From Lichenostomus cassidix (lineage: Eukaryota > Chordata > Aves > Passeriformes > Meliphagidae), in assembly GCA_008360975.2 (NCBI GenBank), contig CM039211.1, forward strand, positions 19,564,943-19,628,942: a DNA stretch of 64,000 nt, written 5' to 3'. Shown here piece after piece: positions 1-12,119 of this stretch. The translations under genes and the position numbers were made by a program. The notes beneath the pieces were generated by a model. The model made no database searches and was not told the origin of the DNA. It was given only the letters and a program-made list of their open reading frames with translations. How positions within the stretch are numbered: position 1 is the first letter of the stretch; each line of letters begins with the position of its first letter.

Positions 1-3000
1 CTGCCCCAGTGAGGGTGTTGGCACAAGTGTTCTGCTCATGTGCTGGGACCTCACAGTACCTCCCTTGCTTATATGCTGAGAATTACATTTAAAATCACAG
101 GAACAATGTGTGGACATATCCACATTGCATAGGTGCATGCCTGGAAAATGCCTGCTCTCCTTACTTTATCACTACTGTAGAGATCACATACCTGTTACAA
201 GCTAGTTTAGTATTTTTTTTTCAGTCTTAAATGAATCTTTTTCATTCTAAAAGATAATGCAAATCAAATATTGCACATAAAATGTTAAAGAAGGTAACTC
301 TGAGTCATTTTAGGGGGGTATGGACTGCTGCACATGTGTTATCTCACTTGGCTTAATTTTCCCAGTATGAACTTACCTCTGATAACAGAGAACAACATTT
401 CCCCTCTGGGCTTGTCAGAGTCTCATGAACATGTTAGCACCTCCAAACTGGATGCTGTACTCAATGGCTATGCACTGATACACATGTAAATCTCAGTTTT
501 GTTGCAGTTCTCAGCTCTGGAAAGCTTAAGCAGCATCTGAGTTTCAACAGTTAATGTTCAGTTTTGGTACCCAATATCTTCCATCTCATACTTTGTCTTC
601 TCCTTCAGAAATGCTTTCTTGTCTCTTTCCCCACACCTCCTGAATATCTTCATATGATGTGGCTGTGCCATGAAAAGATGCACCTTTTCAAATGCAGTGC
701 TATCTTTGGCCAGAAATGCAGTTTCAAAATGTGATAGAAAAACATTGTTTTTCTGCAAAGTGTGATAACTCAGGCTTTCTTTGGTACAACGTGTTCCAAG
801 GGCTCTATTAAATTGTAGTACAAATGTTGAATCAATTATGTTTTAATGAGAATGTCTCTGGCCTGTGTCCTATTGTAAGGTATTTTTATCAGTGTAATAA
901 TTTCACATTAATAACATGACAGAATAAAATTAAGGTTAAAATGAGTAAACTTGCAAAACATGGAAAACAATTAACTTCAAATTTTGCAACACTGTCTGGA
1001 AACTGCTTATAGAAATGGCATAACAGCAGATGCAATACTCTATTCAGCCAGCACTATTTCATACATTTATATTGGAATGTAAGCTCTGTGAGGCATTTTT
1101 GAACACCTACAACACCTCACTGAGGAAAACCCAATAAATTAACCCGAACTGGACAGGAGTTCTCTGACTTTGTAATGTAAATGTCATGTTCCTGACATTA
1201 TATTTAGTGCTTTGCAGAGATATTAATATCTGAAAAAAATGAAACTCCAGTAACAGTACTCAAAGCTTTAATTCAATGTTTGCTATCATTTCCGTCTGCT
1301 GTCTCGTTTTGATTCCCCTAAGGTATTTTATATTTGAACTGTCCAGATCTAGACTTCTCAAATGCAAATAGGAGAAGATGGCTTTTATCAATTTAAAGAA
1401 GGGGACAAGCTTGGCACAATTAAAATAAGCAACGAAAATTGCTTAATTTGTAATAATGGCATTCATTAATAAATGCTAACACATGAATGCATTGTAAGAA
1501 AGGAAAACTAGGAGAGTAAAATCCAATTACAGCAATATTGAAGGACATAGATAGGGATCTTCAAAAAGATCATGTATCTTTCTATCACCTAGTAAAAGTC
1601 ACTGTTTTTCTTCTCTCGTCTTCTGGAGTTGTTACACCTTTCATCACATCGTCCATTTTTCTTAAAAACAAGAAAAAATACCAAATCTTCATCAGTGCTT
1701 TTATTATTAGATCAATATTTTATTTAAAATGTGACGTAAAATAAATGAAGTACACTACAGCTCTTTTATTAGCTTTCTTCAGATAACTTGCTTATTGGTT
1801 TTGAAGCAGACAGCAGCATGAATTCTTTAATTACAAGAGAGATTTGTATGGATCTCTGCTCAGATCCCTTTCTTTCCATGTTCTCATTACAGCTTTCCTT
1901 TCAGTGATGCTGCAAACAGTAATTTCACATGTGGATATAAAATCATGCCATGGTTGCTGCATCACTTTCTGATGTGGTCTCAAAGTGGGCATGAGCACAG
2001 GGCACATATTTTTTCAGAGGCAGCATTTCTCATACCCCATTTGTATATATGCTGTGAGCCACACTTTTTCAGGGGCTGGATGTGTGTGTATAGAAGCAAA
2101 ATACCTGTCCACTGCTCACACTAGTAATATTGAAAGCATAATGCTCACAGGTGCAGTAAGGTCTTGCAAGTAAGGTATGCACAAAGGCATGTGGTAGAAT
2201 AAATGTCTATGGTAAACCATGCTAAGCACAATATCTGGAATACTCAGTCTGAAAAATATATGGCACCTGTTAAATAATCACACTGTATTTTGTAGGGAAA
2301 TTCGTAGTCTATCTCATGCAATATTTACATGCTGTGGCCTAAAATTCCTGTATGTGTAAGCACAGACCATAATTGTAGCAGCAGCAGCACTGGTGCTACT
2401 GGCTCAGTGTCCTGCAGAGCAGTGCATGAAAACTGCAGTACAGCCTCATCTTTGGTAGTAGTTACATGCTGATGGTTTTCAGTTGGGAAAAAGTAGGGAT
2501 TTTATCTCAGTGGCCTGTTTTAGGGTGGGTGCTGAATACTCCAAGGGAGCAACGTTCTCCATCAGTCTTAATTTTGGCAAAGTATCTGTAGTAATCCATC
2601 TTGGGATAGCTCTGGGAAGCACGAGCCAGCTAACTTTAATTTCTGTTCCTGTATGATTTGACATGTCTCTAACTCAGGCTAGTCAAAGAGCTCTCCTGTT
2701 AGCTGAGGCTGGAGCTGCTGGGATAAATGACCTGACCACGTGTCCTGCTGCAGTAGAGAGACCCATGCTTGAGTCAACCTGGGCAAGTCTGCTCCTGCTC
2801 TCTGTGTCTCCACACCTTTTCATGTATGGCAGTGTTCTCCTTACCACATGGTGGGAGGGTTTGGTTAAGAAACTACACCTGCACTGTGTTGATCAGCTGG
2901 GCTGTATTGTTTCAGTGGTGAAGCAGGTGGGATCATGGCTGTATTTAAGGTGCCTAGTCTTTTGCAATGTTGAATCTTCGAAAATTTTGGATCAGAGTTT

Positions 3001-4015
3001 TCTTACTTTTGAGGTATTCATTCTCCTGTCAGGTTATAAAAATGAGGGTGTCTCATGCCGGTATGATGAAGGTGAGCTAGAGCTTCATGTTTTGAGTGAC
3101 TGTGTTTGTTATTGCAGGACTGTGTGTCTTTTGTCGCATGAAATGGTTTATACAGACAGGTGAGAAAAAAGTAAAACATAAATTGTACCCATTAGCCAAC
3201 CAACAGCAGTGCTTTGATGAATGAGTATGACCAGAATCGTTCTGCTGCCTTGCTTGGGACAGACAAAGAGCAAAGCTCCAGGAATTGCTGCATCATCTCC
3301 TCAAGAGAAGAGGTTTTTTCTTTAATTCCTGAAATATTGAATGTGTATACTGGGATTCTTTAAGGAACTTAGCAAAACCTACCTCATTGTTGGTTGTAAA
3401 TTATATTCATAAAAAGAAATTATGTTTTTATAAGAATTTTCTGGTATGAGATCTGTCCCTGGATGTTGGTTGTCTGATGTTTTGACTAACTTATTATGCT
3501 ATCTTTCAAGCAATAATGGAAAAAAATTACATAAGAAGGAAAAATAATAGGCAAATTATGAAAAAAGAGCTTTAAACAGATGTGTTTAAGTGTATTCCTC
3601 AGTGGTGCTTACATGATGATAACAACATCAATCTGAAAGCTTGTTTTCCTTTACATAGAATTCTTACTGTAAACTTAATCTTGAATCATACTGATGCAAG
3701 AAAAAAGCCAGTCAGTGAGAGAATTTCTCATAGAAGTGTTTGTTTCCTTTCCAGTTCAACACTGATTTTCATCAAAGTTACTAATATATGTCAATGTCCT
3801 TCTTGGATAAATTAGCATGTGAAAATCAGAACCTTTTTATAGTATGTCTTTGTATAAATCTCTAACGCCTACAGAGTATTTTGGTTTTCCTTTTTTGCAA
3901 ATAGTGATGGTTGTAGACTGGAGCTAAAAATTATATTGTCTATATCCCTGTACCCTGTCAAATTGAGTTTAAAATTCTCTCAACAAATCCTGGTAACTCC
4001 TGAGCTAAGATCCTT
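1..4015. other. AT-rich DNA without a recognised gene
   Basis: About 4 kb of AT-rich sequence with dense stops in all frames. I recognise no exon, RNA gene or repeat family in it. The stretch around 2340-3160 is richer in G and C and carries a 166-codon plus-strand open frame from 2663 to 3163 with no motif I recognise. That part could belong to an old unclassified repeat, but nothing in it proves this. Confidence 0.5.
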
Positions 4016-4019
4016 TTCC

Positions 4020-4640
4020 CTATTTGTTGCCAATAGGCTTGGTGTTGTATAAATTGACCTGTGGTCAAAACCCCCAAAAATTCTGCTGGTCACATCAGTC
4101 TCTAAGCCAGATAGTATTCTGCATGATTTTTCCTATTTCTTACCCCATCATTCCCTGCAACTGGCAAGACAGAGAGAACATGACTTGTACTCCACATCCC
4201 TTGGCCAGTTGTCCCAAGGCCCTTCTTGACTCTGCTACCTTCCTGATGGGATTTTATTGCTGCCTACCTGAAAAGCCAAGGGGGACTAACAATCAGTGGG
4301 CCATACCAGCCTGGGAAGTTCCTTGGTGATGTCTCTTAGATGGGCCTCAGGGAGACAACACATCTCCCTGTGGGTTGGGTCTGGTCAGCACATTGGACCC
4401 TCCATTCCTCTCAAAAGGGAGTCACCAATGACTACTACCCTTCTTTTTTATTTAATTGAGGAAGTCATGGTGTGGGGTAGGCTGCCCTGCCCCAGGCAAC
4501 CCCTCCATCCCAGAAGAGCCTTTATCCCAATTCTCATTTCCCTGGTCCCCAGATTCCAGGGCCTCATATCAGTTGTATAAGGACACCTGTGAAGATGAGG
4601 CGGGTTGGGAGGGGACCAATTATGGGTCAGGAGAAGAGTG
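4020..4640 (-). pseudogene. CR1 ORF1 fragment with esterase-like (SGNH) domain, inverted and decayed
   Basis: Read on the minus strand, this carries the remains of the esterase-like domain of CR1-clade LINE ORF1. The clearest block is at 4441-4345 and reads RVVVIGDSLLRG, then (after an in-frame stop) PDPTHREMCCLP and LRDIT. GDS is block I of SGNH hydrolases, with the nucleophile serine present. Further down, QVGSN near 4265-4250 matches the block III GxND-like site with Asn kept. LPVAGND...RNRK near 4175-4130 is the next conserved stretch. Several in-frame stops and shifts make it non-functional. In CR1 elements ORF1 precedes ORF2. Here the ORF1 piece lies directly left of ORF2 sequence but on the opposite strand. 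Domain identity is from my knowledge of avian CR1; the esterase activity of the ancestor is family knowledge, not shown here. Confidence 0.72.
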
Positions 4641-5900
4641 AAGTCAGCACCTTGACTTGTAGGAGCGCAAAATTTCAGCTCTTTGAGAAGTTACTCAATA
4701 GGCCATTGTGAGACAAGGGAGCAGAACAGGAGTGGCAGATCAATCCATGGAGTACAGGAGCCTTCATTCCCCACATTTAGGAAATCCAGACAGGGATGCA
4801 AGAGGTGGGCATGGATGAATCAAAACCTGCTGATCAAATGAAGGGAAAGAAAGAAAGAAAAATTCACAGAAAATGGAAGCAGGGTCAGGAATTCTGGGAA
4901 GATTTTAGGAAGACATTAGCTGGTTGCATAGGGATGGGGCCAGGAAGACCAAGGCACAGAGGGAGGTGAACTTGGCAAGGGATGCAGAGAATATAAGAAG
5001 GGCTTCAGCAGGTTTATCAGACAGAAGGGGAACGTCAAAGAAGGTGTATGGCCCTGACGAACACAGACTGGCAAACTGGTGACAGCAAACAAGGAAAAGG
5101 CTGAGGCACTACACTTTTTCACTTCAATCAATGGCAGCCTCTCTTCCCACAGCACTCAGCAGGATGGGGACTGGGGAAACAAAGTCCCTCCCACTGTGAA
5201 TGGGGATCAGGTCCATGAGCACCCAAAGAACCTGAATGTACATAAGTCTCTGGGACCCGATGAGATGCATCCCAGAATCCTGAGGAAATTGGCTGATGTA
5301 ATTGCCAAGCCACTTTCCATAACACTCAAAAAGTCATGTTAGTCAGGGGAAGTCCCAGGTGACAGGAAGAAAGGGAAACATTGAACCAACCCATCTTAAG
5401 GGTAGAAAGGTGAAGCCTGAGAACTACCAACCCGTCAGCCTCACCTCTGTGCCTGGAGAGACATGGAACATGTCCCTCTGTCGTGAGACCCCACCTGGAG
5501 TATCGCATCTGCCTCTGGAGTCCTCAGTACAAAAAAGGCATGGACCTACTGGAGCAGGTCCAGGGAAAACTGAGCAGGGGAGAGGAACACCTCTCCTGCA
5601 GGGAAAGGCTGATAGATTTTGGGTTGTTTAGCTTGGAGAAGAGAAGGCTTCAGTGAGACCTTATTGTGGCCTTTCAATATTTAAAGGGGCCTTATAAGAA
5701 ATATAGGGACAGACTTTATATTAGGGTCTGTAGTGATAAGACTGGGAGTAATGATTTTAAACTAATGTAGATTCAGACAAGATATAAGGAAGAAATTAGT
5801 TATGGTTAGGTTGTTGAAACACTGGAACAGGTTTCCTGGAGAGATTGTAGATTCTCCATCCCTAGAAGAACTCAAAGTCTGTTTGGATGGGGCTCTGAGA
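4641..5900 (+). mobile_element. CR1 LINE fragment (ORF2 endonuclease tail, start of RT, 3' region), internally deleted
   Basis: Plus-strand non-LTR retrotransposon remnant. From about 4650 to 5040 it matches the linker after the CR1 endonuclease. From 5085 it shows [10 protein letters not shown], then [19 protein letters not shown] and [10 protein letters not shown] near 5250-5340, and NYQPVSLTSVPG near 5420-5458; these are the CR1 reverse-transcriptase N-terminal blocks. At about 5460 the sequence jumps to the C-terminal end of ORF2 (EYRICLWSPQYKKGMDLLE, 5493-5551) and the 3' untranslated region (FGLFSLEKRRL near 5617-5649). The palm with the catalytic aspartates is therefore missing. The typical octamer 3' end is absent: the element stops near 5900, where LTR-like sequence begins. 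Frames are broken, so it is a dead copy. Confidence 0.88.
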
Positions 5901-6324
5901 AGTACATGGAGGACTGTGGGTCGTGGGAGGGACCCTGGGATGGAGCAGGGTAAGAGCACGAGGAGGGAGCAGCAGAAACAACATGTGAGGAACTGACCAC
6001 AACCTCCTTTCACTCTCCTGCTGCACCACTGACAGGAAGGAGGTAGAGAAATCAGAAGTGAAGTTGAACCCAGGAAGAAGGGAGGGGTGGAAGAAGGTGA
6101 TTTAAGATTGTTATTTTCCTACTCTTATTTGATTGGTAATAAATTAATTTCTCCAAATCCAGTCAGTATTTCCTGTGAGGGTAATTGGTGAGGAGTCTCT
6201 TCCTTTCTGTAATTCAACTCATGAGTCTTTTGTTATATTTTCTCTCCTCTGTCCAGCTGTGGAGAGGGAGTGATAGAACAACTTTCATGGGCACCTGGCA
6301 GCCAGCCACAGTCAGCCCCCCACA
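5901..6324 (+). repeat. Endogenous retrovirus LTR fragment (avian type)
   Basis: From about 5901 the sequence leaves CR1 and matches an avian LTR type I recognise: the gggagggaccctgggatgg segment, the ggaagaagggagg block near 6080, an AATAAA signal in gtaataaattaatttctcc near 6137, the gtaattggtgag block near 6180, and the 3' tail cacctggcagccagcca ending in CCACA at 6324. The last 180 bases recur in diverged form at about 12340-12507. No internal retroviral gene is seen on either side, so this is a truncated or solo LTR. The family name and exact 5' boundary are uncertain. Confidence 0.65.
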
Positions 6325-6329
6325 AGTAG

Positions 6330-9300
6330 TGTCTAAGAATGCCAAGATCTAGTGAGCTCTTACTGAAGAATATCTTTTCCTTAAAACTGATCTTCAGAAA
6401 AAGAGAGTGCATATTACAAATTCAGGAAAAATAAAATTAATTTGATAATTTCAAAATTTTCTGGATATTATTTGCTTTAACTTAACTAATTAAATGTTTA
6501 GAGGGATGCTTATTAATTAATTCTGTGGAAATATGTTTCTGACGGCAGATGACCCATTAATATAATAAAAAAAAAGTATCATTGTCTGAGTTAATAAAGT
6601 CAGACTGAAAATAAGATTAAAATTCTTCACAGTGGGAAGAACTTACTTGGAAAAGTAGTCAGTAACCCACAATATGAGGTCTTTGAATTAATATTGAATT
6701 TCTCTGAAAAGGAGACACACTAAGTCTGAGGAAAATGCTACATTCATAAGCAGGATGGCAAAGTAATTTACTCTAATGCTCACTGTTAGCCATTAAAAGA
6801 ACTGATACACCTTTTATTAAAAGACAGATGAAAAATACGCTTTTCTGATGTAGCCAGCAGGTGCAGTTTTGTATTTGACAGAGGAGAGAGATGAAAAGAA
6901 TCAGTTAAGCATGCCAGAAGCAATGAAAAAATTAAAATGTCAAACTTCATTTTTTATAGACAGGCACAACTCAGTACAAATTGTTCAGAGTGTTAATGAA
7001 TTTCTTCTACTTATATGGTGACCTGAAATTAACGTGTTGGATGGCTTTTATGAATATATATGGAAGTGATTCTCCACTGCTTAGAATTATGATTTCAGAA
7101 CAAACCATCTTTCTATATCTATGTGGAAAACCTACAGCAGAACAACATACTCTAGATGAACAGTAATGACAAATCCTTTGGCAGCCAAAATGCTTGTCAG
7201 CTATGCAAGTATTGTCCCTCAGGATCAGTCAGTAGATGCATCCAGAGACAAACTCTCTTCAGATTCCAGTGCTGATATGACTCTGTACATTTAATCCTGC
7301 ACTGTTTCTGGGTAAACCATCCTAAACCACCTTTGCTAATCATTCCTGTGTCATCCCTACAATTAGTTGACTGCAAACATTCTTTTGCAGTGCAGTAGTA
7401 AACCATTTGAGTGGCCCAGGCTGTCTGAAAAAAATGTTTATCCCCAAAATTGGTCAGTCAGTCAGTCAGACTATGAAAGAGGAGAGTGGAAAAAGAATCA
7501 GCCATGTTACAGAGATGTGGGGTTTTCCCTTGACTTGTTTCTACAACGCATGAAAAGAATACAGGAGAAATGTTTTCCTGTATACATGCGTAGATATGTT
7601 TCAAATAGGTTGTTGGGCTTAACCAAAATAACTAAGGACAAAATATAATCAAAACAAGATTTTGGGTTGTGTTATGATGTGATTTAATTAATCCTTCTAA
7701 TAAAATAGATATTTTCTTAAGAATTAAGGTAATCTAGCATCCTACTTCTAAGACATTTATAATATGTTTCTGCATTAAGTTGTTATAATACCCGTAAAGT
7801 AAGGAATACGTAAAGAAGAGTTTCTGATGGATGCTTATTTTCTCAGTCATATTCCTTGCAGATACAAATAAAACACAAATGGATTTTTAGCAACAGGAAA
7901 AAGACCAGTCTCATTTGTATTAATAAGATAGTAGTCAAGCTTCTTTTTTTGCTAAGGACTTGTTGGGGGATTTTTTTATATTTGTCCTAGCAAGTATGAC
8001 ATAGAAGCTGTGTATTTTAATTCTTCTTTTCTCTTTTTAGTCTTCCATTTTGTGTTCTTTCAAAAAAAATCAAAGCAAAACAAAAACCCACAAAAACCAG
8101 CCTACTAACAACCAATTGGGGAAGAAGAAAGAGAGAAAAAATTTTCTGTGTGATATATAGTACAACATGTTTTACCATTTTAAAATACATTAGTAATGCT
8201 CACATTTTCACCTTCTGAAAAACTCTGACAATTGAAATACTACTTAGTGAAAAACTGACATACAAAAAAAGGAAAGTAACAATCAACAGAACAATAAATT
8301 CAGTGGAATTTTGATAAACATATATCATAACATTAATTGCTGAACAGGCCAAAAAAAGAGACTCGTTTGATAAATATTGAGGGCTCCCATGAGTTTTGAA
8401 AAAAAGATTTCAAGGTTTACAAAAAGAAATTTTAAGACTCTTCCAATGGCTTTTGTAGAATGTTTCATGTATGTACCTTCACTAACCTAGTGACTGATTT
8501 ACAACACTAGTTATGAGTCTCTGCAGGAAAGCCTGTGTAAGCCAGTGGGCCAGATTTTTGTGGTGCATTCATTCTCATAATACAAAATAATAAATTCAGA
8601 TTTATTATTTGTTATAAATGTATTTAAAATAATTATGTAAGCTCATTCATAAGACATTACTGATAAAGTATATCACTCTGTGATAGATGTCTTTAAAACT
8701 TGCAGTAATCACACCTCCTGAAGAAGTGAGGAAATACACCTAATACATAATTTGTAACTTACATATTTGAAATTGGTACAAACAACTCAATGTGATCCTG
8801 AATACTTTAGAGACTGATGATTTTTTTTCTGGTCATGACGTGATTTTTAAATACAAGAGTAGTATTTTAAGATCATGTCTGACTTGCAGACTTGTTGTTG
8901 GATTCTGCTTGGAGACCAGCTGCTCTATTTGAAAACAATTTAAATTGGGTTTTGCCAAAACATGGAAAAGAGCTGTAAATACTGAAATAATCCTCATTTT
9001 ATGATAATACAACACATTGTTCTAATTAACACAATCTTTTGGTACAATATGTTGAGTAAATTATTATTTATTTGCATGAAAAGGATATAATTTCTTCATG
9101 GCCAGAAGAGATGAGAAAATCATCTTAGAAAAATAAGAAGTGTCTCCATCTGAAAGCCAGCAGCTGACATTGAATTATTCTTGTTAGAGGTCTTAAAATG
9201 TGTCTATTTACATTTTGGTTTATTGTCATTTGAACTTGTCACAGGGATAGATATACAGGCCAATTATGCCAGTACTCAATACAGAAGTACAGAAAATGAA

Positions 9301-10105
9301 AGACTTTGTTCCAAATAGTTTATAGTTTTGTATAATCTGAGGTCAATTCTGATTACACTCATACTTCAGAGTAAGTCTCCAAGTGGGAAACAGTTTTAAA
9401 GCCTGAATTTTATTACTTAAGCAGAAGAAGAATTAAACAAGGAAAACATTGAAGCAGAACTGTAAATACATATAAACCTAAGACTCAATATTTAAATGTT
9501 CTAGTACTGACACATTTTTTACATATATTGTTTATTTTCATCCTCTTCTTTTTTTTAATACTCAGCCCTGGCTGTACAAAGACATTGTGTTCAGTTATTT
9601 CTTTTAAGGCTAGGGGGATAAGAAATAAGGTTGTAAATAAATTGAGTCATTGATTTCTAGAAAGAGGACTGCCAGTGTAATAAGCTTCGCTGTTGATCTT
9701 GTCTAAATTCACAGACTGAGGCAGGAAAACTATTAGAAAAGCAGTTGTATATACTGGGATGTCTTTTAACAATTTTCTTTCACTATCACTCATTAACCAT
9801 GCACGCAGGACATTAATTATTTGTCTCTCAGACATGCAATGAATCTTTTAAATTGTGTTTAAATGAATATTTCATGAGCTTTCAGCACCTGTGCTTTGAG
9901 GTGTGTTTTCAAGGAAAATTTGATCTATGAGTAGAAGATTTAAATGTCAGAAATACAAAGCACAGAGCTTTATCATAGTGCCATAAGATTCTAGGGGAAA
10001 AGGCACATATTATAAATTACTAAGAGTAGAAAGCTATGGTACTGGCTTTCTGTTTAACAGGAAATTGCCTGAATGTTAAGACAAACTTGTATCACTCTGC
10101 TTCAT
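6330..10105. other. AT-rich DNA without a recognised gene
   Basis: No coding region, RNA gene or clear mobile element is recognisable. Short A-rich runs occur (for example near 6566, 8060-8100 and 8820). Open frames here are short and lack motifs. Confidence 0.5.
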
Positions 10106-11830
10106 CTGTATTGACTGGAAAAATTATGAACTGCACATCAGATCTTCCTGAGGAGAAGGCTGAGGTACTCAACAACATTTTTGCCTTTGTCTTCAATGGT
10201 AACCTCAATTCCCACAAGTTTTGAGTGAACAGACAGCAGGATGGAGACTGGAGGAACAAAGTCCCTCCCACTGTAAGAGTAGACTGGGTTCATGACCACC
10301 TGAGGAACTTAAACACACATAAATCTGTGTGACCCAATGAGATGCACCCCAGAGCCCTGAGGGAATAATCTCCTGAGGGAATAAACTCTCTATGATATTC
10401 AAACATTCATAGCAGTCAGGTGAAGTCACAGGTGCCTGGAAAAAAGTTGTTGTACCCATGACTAAGGAAAGTATAAAGGAGGACGCTGGGAAGTGGTGGC
10501 ATGTCAGCCCCACCTCTGTGCCTGGAAGATCATGGAACAGATCCTCCTGGAAGCTCTGCTCAGGCACATGAAGGACAGGGAGGTGATTTAAGACAGCAGC
10601 ATGGCTGCACCAAGGGTGAGCCCTGGCTGACCAACCCAGTGGCCTTCTGTGATTGAGTGACTGTGTCAGTGGGTAAGGGAAGGGCAACAAATGTCGTTTC
10701 TCTGGGCTTCAGTAACGCCTTTGACATGGTTCACCACAGCATCCTCTGTAAATTGGAGAGATATGGATTCTGTGGGTCAACTGTTAGATGCACAAGGATT
10801 TGGTTGGATGGTCACTTCCAGAGCATAAGGGTCAACAGCTCCAAGTCCCAATGGACAGCAGTGACAAGTGATGCCATCAGGGCTCTATACTGGGACCAGT
10901 GTTATTAAATATCTTCATTAATGACATAGACTAAAGGATCAAGTACACTGTCAGCACATTTGCAGGTGACACCAAGCTGAGTGGTGCAGTGACACTCCTG
11001 AAGGAGAGGATGGCATCCAGAGGCACCTGGACAAGTTCAGGGAGTGGACCCATGGGAATGTCATGAGGTTCAACAACACCAGGTGCAAGGTGCTGCACCT
11101 GGGTTGGGATGACCCTAAATATCAATCCAGGCTGGTGGATGAAGGTATTGAGAACAGCCCTGCTGGAAGGACTTGGGGTGCTGGTGGATGAGAGGCTGGA
11201 CATGACCCAGCCGTGTGCGCTGCCAGCCCAGAAAGCCAAACATGTCCTGGGCTTCATGCAAAGCAGTGTGGGCTGCAGGGGAGGGAGAGGATTCTTCCCC
11301 TCTGCTCTGCTGTGGTGAGACCTAACCTGGAGCTCTGCATCCAGCTCTGGGGTCCCACCACAGGAATTGACCTGCTGGAGTATGACCAAAGCAGGGCCAC
11401 CAAGGTGATTAGCAGGATGGAGCACCTCTTCTAAGAAGAAAGACAGAGAATTGGGATTGTTCAACATGGAGAAGAGCAGGCTTTGAGGTGACCTAATTCC
11501 AGCCTTCTAGCACCTGAATGGAGCCTGTAAGAAAATTCACAAGACTATTGTAAGTTCTATTACAAGACTAAAGGGAGTGGCTTCAGACTGAAGGATAGTA
11601 GATTTAAATTAGACATTAGGAAGAAATTCTTTGCTATGAGGTTGGTGAGGCACTGGAACAGGTTGCCCAGAGAAGTTGTGGATACCCCATTCTCAGAAGT
11701 GTTCAAGACCAGGCCGGATGGGTCTCAGAGCAATTTGATCTAGTGGGAGATGTCCCTGCCCATGGAAGGGGAGTTAGAAGTAGATGATCTTTAAGGTCCA
11801 CAACACAAACCATTCTGTGATTCTGTGATT
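10106..11830 (+). mobile_element. CR1 LINE, 5'-truncated, with intact 3' terminus
   Basis: Non-LTR retrotransposon remnant covering ORF2 from the start of the RT domain to the 3' end. Visible blocks are EEKAEVLNNIFAFVFNGNL (10150-10206), the region equivalent to MHPRxL near 10340, VSLGFSNAFDMVHHSIL (RT motif A region, 10698-10748), WLDGHFQSIRVNSSKSQW (10803-10856) and FAGDTKL (near 10960), where the second of the paired catalytic Asp codons survives but the first reads Gly. GVLVDERLDMTQPCAL (11178-11225), VRPNLELCIQLWGP (11318-11360) and the 3' UTR follow. The element ends in the octamer repeat ATTCTGTG at 11812-11830, the diagnostic CR1 3' end. Stops and frameshifts separate the blocks, so it is inactive. 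Exact 5' start is uncertain by some tens of bases. Confidence 0.92.
11812..11830 (+). repeat. CR1 3'-terminal octamer repeat
   Basis: Two and a bit copies of attctgtg close the preceding CR1. CR1 3' ends carry short (ATTCTRTG)n arrays instead of poly(A), and the array marks the insertion point and orientation. Confidence 0.9.
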
Positions 11831-12119
11831 TGTATTTCTCTAATTTAACCTGTGACCCTTTGCTTTGTGGTGGAAGAAGTTGGTCTCCCAGCTGTGTTAA
11901 GACCACACATGGTCAACTGTGACCTACGTGTCCTACATTTTCATTTTGTTGAAACTAGTACATGGAAACAGGAGGCAGAGTAAGGACACTGGTTTGCTCT
12001 TTGCTTCTGCTGGATAGTGATTTGTAATTTTTCGTACAGACTTGGACTAGGAAATTTGCAGATTTTGTAGGCTGCCAAATTTAGATAGGCTGGGTAACCA
12101 TGTATGTTTAGTTTACTTG

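Noticed and set aside
10205..11467. Antisense open frames of 161 and 178 codons over the second CR1
   Set aside because: They are shadows of the sense CR1 ORF2, whose RT blocks are clear on the plus strand.
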